Assembly (NCBI GenBank): GCA_019916065.1
Contig: CM034240.1
Coordinates: 46,347,738-46,411,737, forward strand
Reading direction: 5' to 3'
DNA from: Vitellaria paradoxa
Lineage: Eukaryota; Streptophyta; Magnoliopsida; Ericales; Sapotaceae
Length of the DNA: 64,000 bases
Shown one piece after another: positions 1-13,200 of the stretch (position 1 is its first letter; every line of letters begins with the position of its first letter). Below the pieces are notes generated by a model. It worked only from the letters and a program-made list of their open reading frames with translations. It was not told the DNA's origin and did no database searches. Position numbers and translations under genes: made by a program.

Positions 1-95
1 AAATTATGGTAGAATAACTTGGTGGACACTTCTCAAGCCATGTTTGATTACGGAATAAAAAATGGGGGGTTAGACTATTAATCCAGTGGTGCCTA

Positions 96-435
96 ATATC
101 CTGTGTTTGGATTTGTAAAATAACTTGGAATAAGTAGTCTACTTTGGATAGTATATCCCTCACTACGAGAAATAAGTAATACCATAAAAAATGTAATATT
201 ATTTATACCTTACTTTTGAATTTGTTTCTTGTTAAAATTTAAAAGATCAAAATTATGTCCTATCATGTCCAATGTCAAGTTACATCTTTTATTCCATTTT
301 ATATTCCATCAACCAAACACTAAAAAAATAATCTCACATAAAAACTTAATCTCATATTATATCTAATCTCATATATTATCTCATGGTATTACTTATACTC
401 TATCATCCAATCCCTCAAAACAAATATAGCCTTAG
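96..435. mobile_element. MITE-like inverted-repeat element
   Basis: The left end has cctgtgtttggatttgt and the right end reads ccctcaaaacaaatatagcc, imperfect inverted copies. Internally, aagtaataccat near 175 is matched by atggtattactta near 384 in inverted orientation. AT-rich, no ORF. Typical of a non-autonomous DNA transposon; boundaries approximate. Confidence 0.5.
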
Positions 436-3136
436 AGCACTTAGCATATTTGGTTTGGAATGGGAAATTAAGGTGGTTGTGTCCATGTTAATATATATAG
501 AGAGAGAGATGAATTTTGCTTAAAAAATATCAATAAAACATGATACTGTTTTATATTGTAGTAACCAATAGAAAAATGACCTGTTACCCCTATTTTAACT
601 GAGATCCAACTCTTTTTTGTTTGGGGGTGATTGTACGCTTATTATTTTTTGCGTCATATTTAATTTTGTAATTATATTTATTTGTATTTATACTTAAATA
701 TTTTAAGAATTAATAAACATATTAAATAATTAATTTATTTTGAAATTAAATTAAAAATTATTTTAACATATTTGTAACGTATAATATTATATTTTTTTCT
801 AGTAATTTTGCGTTTCAGATAATCATGTATAATTTATCACCCATAATTTTGATAAGACTTTTGACGAAATTTTATCATGATTAAGAATGAAAGTGTAATT
901 ATAGCTCAATTAATAAAACTTTGTATTTGTTTTCCAGCAATCACTAATTTGAATCTCCTTAAAAACTATCCAGATATCCTGAGTATTCAAAAACAAAAAA
1001 AAAAAATGTGCATAGCTGCACCGATATGAGCTGAAAATTGGGCAGAGGGAATTCTAAAATTGGATGGTGCCTTCATTTTGCTCAACAACAGAAGACGAAA
1101 AAAGAAGAAAAACAAAAAAGAAAAAGAAGATGCAGCATAAGATTTTGACCAGAGCATTACAATTTTCACCTTTTGCCAAAGTAAAAGATAGATTAACTGT
1201 AAACTGCAAAACTGTCATGTTTATTTGATAAAAAAATGAAATTACAATTACAGTAGGCCAACGTCAACTTGCTTATGGCATACAATTAAGTCAATACACC
1301 AGAAGAGATGAATCTATTCTAACAAGCCATGCTACATTTTGTGGACAAAAAATAAAGAATATCCACTAGGGGTTTCATTTAATTGCCTCAAACTGAGTGA
1401 TGGAATGCAAGTTCTTCGTATGACCATTTTGAAGGAAGGAAACAAAATCTATAGATCTTATGGTACACGAATGAAAGCAGCAACAACGAATTGCCGTTCA
1501 TGCACTGAACTACAGGTTGTCTTTGAACCATTTTAGAGCTCCATTAGCAATTGACCTGAAATATCCATCAAAGGGTTTTGTGTGTCAATATGGTAGATAC
1601 ACAGACGAGGATAAAAGGAATAATGAAGGCAAAAGTACAGGGAAAAAGGACCTTCAACTGGTCATTTATAAATATGGATTAATCAAGCAGGGGTTTTAAT
1701 GCTAGTATCATCGTAAGTTACGAGAAAATTACTTAAGCCTCCTTTGAGGATTGGCATTAATACATTCCTTTCCCTGATATATGAGAAATAACACGCCCCT
1801 TGCTGAAAAGTAAACATTAATAACAATTACCTCCCCTGTTAACCAACTATAACATTACTAAACAAAATATGATGATACCAGTTTATGATTCTTCCAAAAT
1901 TCTCATATTACCCTTCATTTAAAAAAAGAAAAAAAGAAAAGAAAGAACAGATTCAAGGCATATTGCCCGATCTCCTTGCCAACTGCCATGGCCGAAAAAC
2001 ATTCCTCCCTCCATCTACTGGCCATGGGGCAACCGCCATCCTTATCAAATATCCATAGCCACAACTAACAAACATCACACCAGATCATCACCAACGATGC
2101 CACTTTCAATTACCAACACACTATCTACCATGGCCCGTATCACCATCACCTGTTGTCTGCAACCTAACCTCCCTCCCCTATCTTCTTTTATAGTTGGACT
2201 GAGAATGGAAGGTTTATATTATTCACATGCATACCTGTGCATGTTTTGGTTTTAGTTTTTAAATTTCTAATGAATAAAAACTGGTGGTGCGGTCAAATAT
2301 GATTTTTTACCAAGGGGGTTGGAAAGATTTGTGCTACTTTTTATGCTTTTAATTAAATGTTAGCAGTAGGGATTAATTTGGCTGAGAGACAGTATACAAG
2401 AGAATGGCAAAGAGATGTATTGGTTTGAGGTGATTGGTTAGAGAAAGCAATGGGTCTGAATTTGGTTGGAGGCGGTGATTGGTCGAAGAATATGGGTTTC
2501 ATTAATGGAGAAATGTGATCAATGGGGATTAATTGGGTTTAGAGTGACTTCATCACTGGTTTCCCTCCACAAAACCATTGAACTAACAATTCAACAAGCT
2601 GAATTTGGATGGAGAGGTTGCTTGAAGAATATGGTGAGTTTCATTAATTAATGAAGTAGTGAGATTGTCCAAGTTAACTCAGTTCAATATAATAAAATTA
2701 TTAATTGAGTTGACTTGTTCAATTAATAATAATGTTTTACTGAAATAATGTTTATAAAACCAATTAAGCGTAACAGTGTGATTTTACTATATAAAAGGAC
2801 AAACTCAGATCTAAGTTCTTATACCTCCAAGGGGGTGAATATCCTAATAGTTTATACCAAGTTTCAAGTAATTTGCCCTAAATATATTAAGAAGCTTCCA
2901 TCACATAAATAACACTATAAAGGCTAATAGTTTTAATTACTCAAATTTTATTTGGGCCATTTTTTTAACAACAAAGAATATTCCCAAGATGGTACCACAC
3001 TGGACAGAAAGAGAGTAAAATCCAGGCCCATACTTAAAGGCATTTACTTAGTCAAGTTGTACTAGTATCACTATCACTTATAATCATAAGCAATAGCCCG
3101 TAATACTTGGTAAATCAGCCGAATAGAGCAAGAATA
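436..3136. other. AT-rich DNA, no gene recognised
   Basis: Small open frames here have no recognisable domain and plant-intron composition. If the DnaJ gene continues past exon 10, this stretch would be its last intron. I looked for a final exon by the expected W-(K/R)-x-N-L pattern on the minus strand and did not find one. Confidence 0.5.
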
Positions 3137-4194
3137 TTACCCGGCAAAATCTTTTAACTTCTTCCATGGGTCATTTTGGTCTCCCAATTCATCAGTTTTC
3201 TCAGTAAAAGAACCATTTTCACTTTCTACACTTCTAGCTGCAAATAGCAAAACATCACAGTAAGCCATAAAATTAGGATACGTAGTTTTTTTTTTTTTTC
3301 TTTTTTTTTTTTAATCAGTTGGACAAAGAGATTAAACATAAAACTTGAAACAAAGGCAGAATAAAGATGCCAAGTTTCCCAGCCAATTTCCATTGGAACG
3401 TGGTATATTGCTATGTTACGTGGACTTTTTGAATGTGTGATGTACCTATGTCAGACACTTGACCCCTTGAGTAAGGACTTGCTTGGGTAAGAGTATGATG
3501 ACACAAGTGTTCCCACATATAAAATTGGACATTTATACAAACAATTCAATTTTAACACACAATTATGTATAGAACTTATATTTTATGCATATCATACTCT
3601 AATGGCACCTTGTAACTTTATATTATCCAATTAAATAATTATTTTAAATATATGAATATTTTCCTAAGTCTCCAGTTTCTTAAATAAGAATTAGATGGAT
3701 CCAACTCAGACACATATTTGTATCTGACACCTGTACTCAAGCCCATGTAACATGGGTATCGCTACTGAATGCCTTGGACAGCCTCCCAACTTTCATGCTA
3801 AAGTGAGATTTGTCATGCCTGGCCAATTAGACTTAAGCTTCTCCAGCATGTTTGTTATGTTCTAGATAGAAGCCTTGTGTCCAAATTTTGTATAAGGCTT
3901 CCCAGAGATTTGCGGCTTCTAAGGTTGCTCACAGGAAGAGTCTAGCCACTTGTTACTGGCATTTCTCTCCAGCAGGTTTCTGCATCTCAGGTATGCTGCT
4001 GTGCTATGTAATTACAAGTTATGTTTTCTTTAATACATTATCTTACCAAACAAAAACAAGAATAGATTTAGAGTTACATCTTGCATAGAAGATGAGTCAT
4101 GCATTTATCTTAGTTATCAACTTTTCACCAAAATAAGCGCAACATAATTGCAAAACAAACTCAATTTTTTCTATTATTGCATGCACGCACGCAT

Positions 4195-4225
<31 letters not shown>

Positions 4226-7200
4226 GCTCTTGTGCAAGATTCATATAAAAAAAAAGGTCCTCCATTCAACATTCAGTTCAATGAAAATTTATTCGTAATT
4301 GATATAATAACTACTCACTAGCTTTCTGGACTCTAGAGCGAGTTCGTGGACGGCTGCTGGGATTGTTATTCAGAAAAGCAAGTTCCTCAAGAAGTTCACG
4401 CTCCTTGGCACTGTAAATGTTCATACAAACATAAAATTAAACTTAAATTACAGTTCAATATTTTTAGAATTTTTTGATATGAATAAATTATAGAAGCAAA
4501 AGCGATCAATAGCAACTTTGTGTTGACTATATATATTTGGGGAGAAGGCAATCACTTCAACACCATGTTCAAATAGGTAGTGGCAGTACTTTCTTATGTT
4601 AGCTTTAAAGGTGAAGCCAACCAACACAACAAATTTTGTGAGGAAGAGAGTGATTTTTTTTTATCATATATAGATTAAAGAGAGTGAGTAAATCTTGTGC
4701 AAGTGTCCCACCAATAATCCACTTATAATAGATGAGCAGTAAATTCTGGAATAATTGACTTAGTTAGTGGTAAGATTGAGAAAAGGAAGAAAGCTCACTT
4801 GGGAAGAATTAATCAACATCTTCGAGTGCGCCATTACAAATTGTTTGTCAAGTGTACAAATTGTATTAGTTTATGGTAACATTCATTGTTCCCATGCATT
4901 TTATCAAATCTTTACTATTTTTCCAAAACTGTGACTATTTTCTTCACTTTGTCAATCCTACCACTGACTAAACTTCGGTTCTCCTTATAAAATTCAACTA
5001 GAGTCTATAAGAGTATTTGATCAGATAAATTAGCACAATGGCATACCTAACGCGTTTGGGTATGGTAACTTTAATTGTAAACAAGTGGTCACCACGGATT
5101 GATGGCCTGTTAAGCTTCGGTGCTCCTTTCTTTGCCAAGACAAGCACATCCCCAGGTTGAGTACCTGGAGGAATCTGTAGCTCAGTCATTCCTTCAACTG
5201 TCTTCACCTGTTCAAATACCAAGCAATAAAAATATAAATATGTATATATATATTGTTACTCCAGATGAGCACTGTCCAATTAAGTATGAAACAAATCAGC
5301 ACTCAATGTCCAATCCTTTCGAGTTCCAAGCATTCCAAATTAAAGATGCACAGAACAAAAAAAAATGATTTTAGAGATAGGAAAAGGGTAAAAATAAGGA
5401 GTATGCAAAGTTTCTTTTGGAAGCTCAGTAGGTCATCGTCACTCAAATCCCTCACCAGGGGCGACGCCAGACACCGACTGGACACCTCTGCGGAAGACCC
5501 AAGCTGCAGTGCCCCAACCCACATGGCAATACCTTCGGTCAACTCTAAATCTCTAATATCACTTGTCACGGGCAGAGTACTTGCCATCCAGCCCAAAAGC
5601 TTAAGCTATTAGATGATGCACCCATACACACTCAATATGGGAACAACACAGGTCCACATGACCTTCACACCTAACACTTAGGTCAAATAAAAATCACTAC
5701 TTAATTCACTACAATTCAGAAGGGTATAAAAGGAGACGGAATTTTCAATTTTAGACACCATTAAGCATTGGCCAGAAAGACAAAATCACCAGCATTCATT
5801 TCACAAAGAAAGTTAGTGCATAAAGGAGAGGTGAGAGGTTCCATTCCACTACTTGTTGGTTTTGTGATTTTTGTAACGTACACAGCTCCCAATTACAATA
5901 CCCTTGTTTCTTTTTTTTTTTTGGGTTTGGGGTGGGGGAGGGTGACTGAGCTACATTGAACTTAATTTTGCAAATGGTTACCATCATTGACAGGCATGCC
6001 GAGAATGTGACGTGGTTGGATTTGCTCCTGGATGAAGATATAAAGGAAACAAAATCTGTAAGATTTGGAACCTTGTACATGAAAGTTGGCAAGGGATTTA
6101 TGGAGTCCAAAGAGCGTGCTTTGTTAATATAAAGAAAAAATTATACTATATTTTTTTTTGGCAGGTAAGTTAATATTTTATTACCAAAAAATAGATCGTA
6201 CAATATTAACATGATATATCCCGATAAGGGAAACACGGCTCAAAAAGAGCCACACACTTAACCTGATCCACCTAAAAATGTTCACTTACAACCCAGGTGA
6301 ATAGGTTAGAAATACACACACCTATCCCCTAAATATCAATCCATTTACACCCCACGTGGAAAGGCTAACAGCCCAAACGAGAAAACAAACCAAAGCCCAA
6401 CCTACCAGATTTAGTACACAATTAAAATAATAACACCATGGCACCTCAAACTGATACACATTGTGACCAAGGCAGCCCATTAAACCCAACCACGCTCGGC
6501 CCAAATGCGATTGAATAACGAATGAGTAATCAAATTATAATTGAGAATGAAACTACTAGGAGACACACATTTGCCTCTTAAGAAAACAGAACAGTACTTG
6601 GCGGTCTACAAGCCTGGGTGAAGACTCTTATTGTCGATATATTTAAGATTGTGAACTAATACAGTGTGAACTATAAACTGGTTCTTTATGCATAGATTCA
6701 AAGTAGATAATTATGGTTTGGTACGAAAGATCATCAAGTCAAGCATTTTGATAAATGCACATTTTATTTTTTATAAGACTAGCAAAGACAATTGTGTTTT
6801 TACCTTAACAGCAGCACCCAAAATAGCATCTATATAGTTAATTGAAACAGTTGAAAGTAGATTTATGCCGTCTCTTTGGATCTCTGGTATCTCCTCCAGA
6901 TCAAGGTAGACATAAAGATCTCCTGGAGGGCCCCTGCTAAATAGAGAAGAAAAGCATTTGATGTTTTGAACCATGTCTATTAGTTTGATATCCTCTAAAG
7001 TGCTGGGGTAACTGAAAACTTAAAACAAGTACAGATCTCAATGAAGAGAGAAAATGAGATTTTACACTCGGGTGAGACAAAATGTACACATAAAAGAACA
7101 AAAAGTAGTTTAGTGCCATAAAAATTGAATCATTAGTTACAAGTGAAACGCATAGCTACATAAGCAGGCTCAATGATTATTTCATGCTAAACATAGGGCC

Positions 7201-10200
7201 TCATTTGGTCATTTCTCCCAAGCATAGTTGCACCTACAGACAAGATCCAACCAAGAAATCCAAAGGTCTCAACTTGAACTTCCACAGCTATACCTACAAC
7301 ATGGTACCTTGGCATTGCTAGTTCCATTCATTATCATTTTCCGAACACTTGAAATACAGTAGTCGTAGCAGCCTAACAGTGTGGAAAAGCTCAAAATTGG
7401 TAATTACTTCTTTGGAAACCCATGACAATTGGTATTGTTGGTATAATCATAAAATCAATATAATAACTCTAAAGCCTCAAATTTAGGGGAGACTTCAAAA
7501 CAGAGTTGGGAGCAGCAGCAATTGGTTCAAAGGAAGCCTCCGACAGCAGATGTCAAGGTTTCTTGATGGAAGGTGATTCAAATGTTACAAAATTGGTTGA
7601 AGAAAGTTGGAAGGTATAGTGGATAATCTCTGGTCCCATTAAGGAAGCACTTGATCATGCAAGACAAACTTAATTCGAATAATTTTGAACATATAACAAG
7701 GGCAGCAAGCTAATATTTCTATCAGAGAGATAGTAAAAACCATAGCTGCAGCATAAGATAGAAAGAGTAAAACTCATCTTACATACCCCTTTGGTCCAGC
7801 ATCACCCTCTCCAGCAACTCTGAGAATACTGCCCTTGCTGACTCCAGGTGGAATTTTAACTTTAATATCTTTCTTAACACGAATGCGCCCTTCGCCAGAG
7901 CACTTCCGACAGTATTCAGAAATGACTTCACCATCCCCACCACAATTTGGACATACAGACACCTAAGTATAAGGAGTAGAATGAGATGTGGTAAACCATA
8001 TCAATACTGAAACAAAGTAGTACTGATGAATTAAAAGGAATCGTGATTAAGTAAAACACAGGCCCTTTTCTACAATGCCACTATGTAGGGTCATCTGCTT
8101 CTTACAGGCCAATGCATCCCATTGTGGGTAACCACATTATTTTATTGCCTTTCGTCTTCTCTATCTGTAACTGAATATAGTGATATTGATGGGGCAAGTA
8201 GTAGATCTACTTTTGCTTATTGTACTTTTTTTTTAACGGTAATCTCATTACTTGAGATGTCAAATAGATATTAATCAAATTTCTTCAATCATGTAAATTT
8301 TGAGATGTCGAATCATCAACTTTTGTACTCTTATAGGAAATAGTTTGGCTAATATCCACAATTTTCACACCTATCCTAGAGCTCCACTCCAAGAGGTGGC
8401 TTAGGCTAGCTTTATGCAACATTTACCCAATATGTTAATGTATGTCCATCAAGCACTTGTGTTGAAACAACTTCCAGCTAACCACCTCAAGAGTCAAGAC
8501 CATAAGCTTCAGTTCATAGTCTATTTTCACGTTATTATTCTATGCAATCCACTAAGAAAACATCATATTAAAATTTTACAAGTGCTGTTCCCATACTCTG
8601 CGAAAGAAAAATATCCTCTAAATTTAGCTTCTGCACTGTACTAATGGTGAGCTTTGATGCAGGTTATCAAATGTCCACATATGCAACATACAAACAGTAT
8701 GCTTTTTTTGGTAGTAAGAAACAGTACTTAATTACCTGGGAAAATAAGCCAAATGGTGTTTGCTCAGTCCGCATAACTTGACCCCTGCCACCACAAGTTG
8801 AACATATCCTCATTTTGGAGCCTAACTTTGCTCCCGTACCAGTGCAAACTTCGCATGTTTCAAGATGAGATAGTTCGAATTCCTTTTCTGCCCCAAATAT
8901 AGCCGCTGAAAATTCCAGAGTCATATCATACCTGGAACACATTTCAGACCATAAGCCAACCGATAAACAAACCTTCTCATTCTTAAATTTGCATGTCGTG
9001 TCAAAGGGAACTACGTAGGTGCACATGGTTGCTACATAGATCATCAAGTAGAGTTAATAAAGGACTTCAAACAACATATATATTGGTTCCATTTTGCATC
9101 AATAGGTTCAACAAAAATGTTATTTCGAGAATCTTTCAACAGTTTCGGTTAAAATTTGACTCACCGCAGATCGTCACCCTTTGTAATGGTACTACGTCGA
9201 CGTGTTCCAAATCCTGTTTGATCCATACCAGGAAAACCACCCATACTTGGACCAAAGAATGTTTCAAATAGATCAAAAGGATTAGTCTGCAATAAAAAAT
9301 AACAATTAGTAATGGCTAAAATAACATACAGTTAAAGAAAGGAAAAAAACAACATTCAATCCCTATATGTTGTTAAAAGACATCTTCATGTTCAAATTCT
9401 TATCAAATTGAGCATTTTGTTGCAATTCAAGGCATGGATGTACAACTTTGGCAGATTTTTTATTAGATATTACACACACACACACACACACAAAATGAGA
9501 GAGAGAGATTTGACTGAATTAAGGAAAACCTAACTCGGACATTGGGGAGAAAATTGCCTCAAAAATTTTAACCGTAAATATGGCCATGCTAAGAAAATTA
9601 GTGAGAAACAGTAAAATGCCTTAATAGCTTATGCTTCACAAAATAGGCCAGCATTACCATACCCAAGATCATTGAGCAATGCGTAGGGAAATTGACATTA
9701 TGGGCAATGTAGCCCACCATAATAAATATTGTTATACCAAAAGCTAAATCAATCTAAGCATAATTGTCATAAGTAATAGAGGTATTGAGGCACATTGGCA
9801 CATCCCCCTTGATGCAGTGGCTGAAACCAATCAGTCTTGTGGGTGAATTTCCAAAATAATAATCTAGAAGTGTGCAGGAACATTTTCAAGACATTCTTTC
9901 TTTGGAATTGAATATTCTTTCTTTGAAATTCTTCAGCACTTATGATTAACCTGGGAAATGGGGTTTCTTTTGGAATTAATAAAGCATTTACAGTGACTGT
10001 TGGAATTAGGAAAGAGTGACTTTTCAGATTCTATCTTTTCTAGATTTTACTTCTATATATATATTCATACATACATATATATATATATCCTATTGTATCA
10101 GGAGGAGGCAGATTTGAAGTTAATCAGAATCCTAATTTTATTAAAGCAGTTTCAGCTTTATTGGGTTGCTTGAGTATTGCTACTCTAGCTATTATTCTCC

Positions 10201-13200
10201 TTCAACTCTCTAAACTGATTCTCATCATTTCTCCACATTAGCTGGTATCAGAGCAGGATAACTTGCACTCTTCTGCTATGTTCTTGCTGAAAATGCCTCC
10301 AAGATGTAGAGGAGGCCAACCAGCTGCTGTAGCCTGTAGCAATCAACCATCCTGATGATATGAGAGAAGAGGTGAATCAATTACAGAGGCAAGTTGAGAT
10401 GTTGACCCAACGCCTAGCTCAAATGGAATCCTCAACTCATGATGAAGATGACCTTGAATTTACCAATGCCTTTGGGAACCCATTCTATAGGAGAGCTCCT
10501 CGAGAAGAATCACCAAGGAGGAATGATAATAGATGGGAAGCTAACATTAAAATTGAAATTCCAGAATTTAGTAGTACTCTTCAAGCTGAAGATTTTATTG
10601 ATTGGTTAAACACTATTGGACAAATTTTTGAGTACAAAGAAATACCTGACAACAAGAAGATCAAGTTGGTGGCTATCAAGTCGAAAGCGAGAGCTTCTGC
10701 ATGGTGCGAACAACTCAAGTTGATGCGATAAAGAAGAGGAAAGCCAAAGATTGTTGATTGGGAAAAGATGAAGAAAAAGCTCAAACAAAATTTCCTACCG
10801 TTTAATTATGCTCAGACGATGTTTCAACGTTTACATAATTTACGGCAAGGAAATAGATCCGTGGATGATTACACAGAAGAGTTTTATCAACTAGTAGCTA
10901 GAAATGACCTCGTGGAGACTGATGAGCAGTTAGTTGCACATTACCTGGGTGGCCTATGGCAAATTCTGCAGGATGTTCTAAATCCCCATACATTTTGGTC
11001 AGTTCAAATGGCTTACCAGTGAGCTCTGGTAGTGGAAAAACAGCAACATAGATCTGGATTTCGATCTGGAACTACAGGGGACAGATTCACTCACAAACTT
11101 AATCAAGATCTTCAGAATATTCGATCTCAAGGGCAGGAAGCTGGGCAGCATAACAGCTCTATTGGAGTCTCTCCAGGGTCCACATCAGTTCGTGGAAGTC
11201 GAGAAAATGCAGCTGGTACGCACCAGAACAGTGCAGGATTTTGCCACTTTAAATGTGGGGAACCTGGACATAAATCATCAGATTGTCGGCGTGGCTTTAC
11301 AAGTCGTTGGGAGAAGTCAAAACAACTCATGATGGATGAAGACAAACTAGCTTATGATGATGATCTCGATGATAAACCAGAGTATGATGAAGAAGTTGAC
11401 AATAGCAATGAAGGAGACTTGGTGTTCGGTGATGTAGGTGACGCTTTAGCCATTCGGAAGACACCCTTGCTGCCCAAGGAAGAAGCCAATGATGATTGGC
11501 TACGAAACAATATTTTCCATACCACTTGTACAATTGAAGGCAAAGTATGCAAGTTGATCATTGATAGTGGTAGTTGCGAAAAATGTGGTCTCTCAATAAG
11601 CAGTTGAAAAGCTGAAGTTAAAGCAAGAGAGGCATCCAAAACCATACAAGCTCTCTTGGTCAAAGAAAGGAAGCGAGGTAATTGCGGGTACAAGGTGCGT
11701 AGTCCCCTTTTCTACTGGTCAAAAGTACTTTGACAAGGTGTGGTGTGATGTGGTCAATATGGATGCATGCCATATCCTTCTTGGAAGGCCATGGCAATTT
11801 GATCGAGGTACAATTCATAATGGGAGATGAAATACCTATAATTTTTTCAAAGATAATGTCAAAGTTGTTTTAGTCCCAACCAAAGAAAATAGAGTTGCAG
11901 CCCCTGTGGCTAAGGAGAAAGACAATTTTTTGTCATTCTCTAAGTCTATGGGCAGCGTGGAAGAAGCTGGAACTCTGTTCATCCTAGTTGGCTGTGAAGT
12001 TGAAATTTCTATTTCACTACCAGAGTTGCCAAGCCATTACTAGAAGAATACGGGACATTATGCCTAACGAACTTCCTTCTGGATTGCCACCACTAAGGAA
12101 TATCCAACATCAAATTGATTTGATTCCAAGATCAAGCTTACCAAACAAGCCAGCATATTGCATGAGTCCAAAGGAGCATGAAGAATTGCACAGAAAGTGA
12201 TGGAAGTTATGAAGAAGGGCTTAATTAGAGAGAGCACGAGTCTTTGTGGAGTACCGACTTTAGTAACTCCAAAAAAAGATAGGTACGTGGCAAATGTGCA
12301 TTGATAGCCGTGCAATCAACAAAATCACGGTCAAGTACCGTTATCCTATTCCCCATTTAGAAGACATGTTGGATCAACTTGTTAGAGACAAGGTGGTTTC
12401 AAAGCTGGATTTACCGAAGTGGATATCACCAAATTCGTATCCGACCTGATGACGAATGGAAAACAGCTTTTAAAACTCGTGGAGGCTTATACGAATGGCT
12501 TGTAATGCCATTTGAATTATCCAATGCACCAAGAACATTTATGTGGGTTATGAATCAAGTGTTGAAGCCATTCATCAGAAAGTGTGCAGTCGTTTATTTT
12601 GACGACATTTTGGTTTATAGTTCTTCAATGGAAGACCACATGAAACATTTGCGAGAAATTCTAGAAACTTTGCAAGGAGAAAAGCTGTACGTTAGCTTGA
12701 AGAAATGCAACTTTGCAACTTCCAATGTGGTATTTCTTGCCTATGTGATTTCAGCTGATGGTGTTAAAGTGGATTACGTCAAGGTAAAAGCTATCCTTGA
12801 ATGGCCTACTCCTCGAACAATTCATGATATCCGTAGCTTCCATGGGCTTGCCTCTTTTTATAGGTGATTCATCAAGAATTTCAACAAAATAATGGCTCCC
12901 ATTACTGGTTGTTTAAAGTCTAAAAACAAGGTTTCAATAGACTTCAGAAGCTGAGGACAGTTTTCAGTTGATAAAGAAAAAAATGTCTGAGGCACTAGTA
13001 TTTGCTCTACCTGATTTTGAAAAAGTTTTTGAAGTGGATTGTGATGCATCCAAAGTTAGTATAGTTGCTGTCCTAAGTCAGGAAGGGCATCCTATTGCAT
13101 TCTATAGTGAAAAACTCAGCGGGTCTCGGCTTCGATTCTCCACTTATGATGTGTAATTCTATGCTATCATTCGAGCATTAAAGCACTGGCAGCATTACTT

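Noticed and set aside
5253..5612. Overlapping open frames on both strands at 5253-5612
   Set aside because: They lie in DnaJ intron 7, show no domain, and the real exons on each side join without them.
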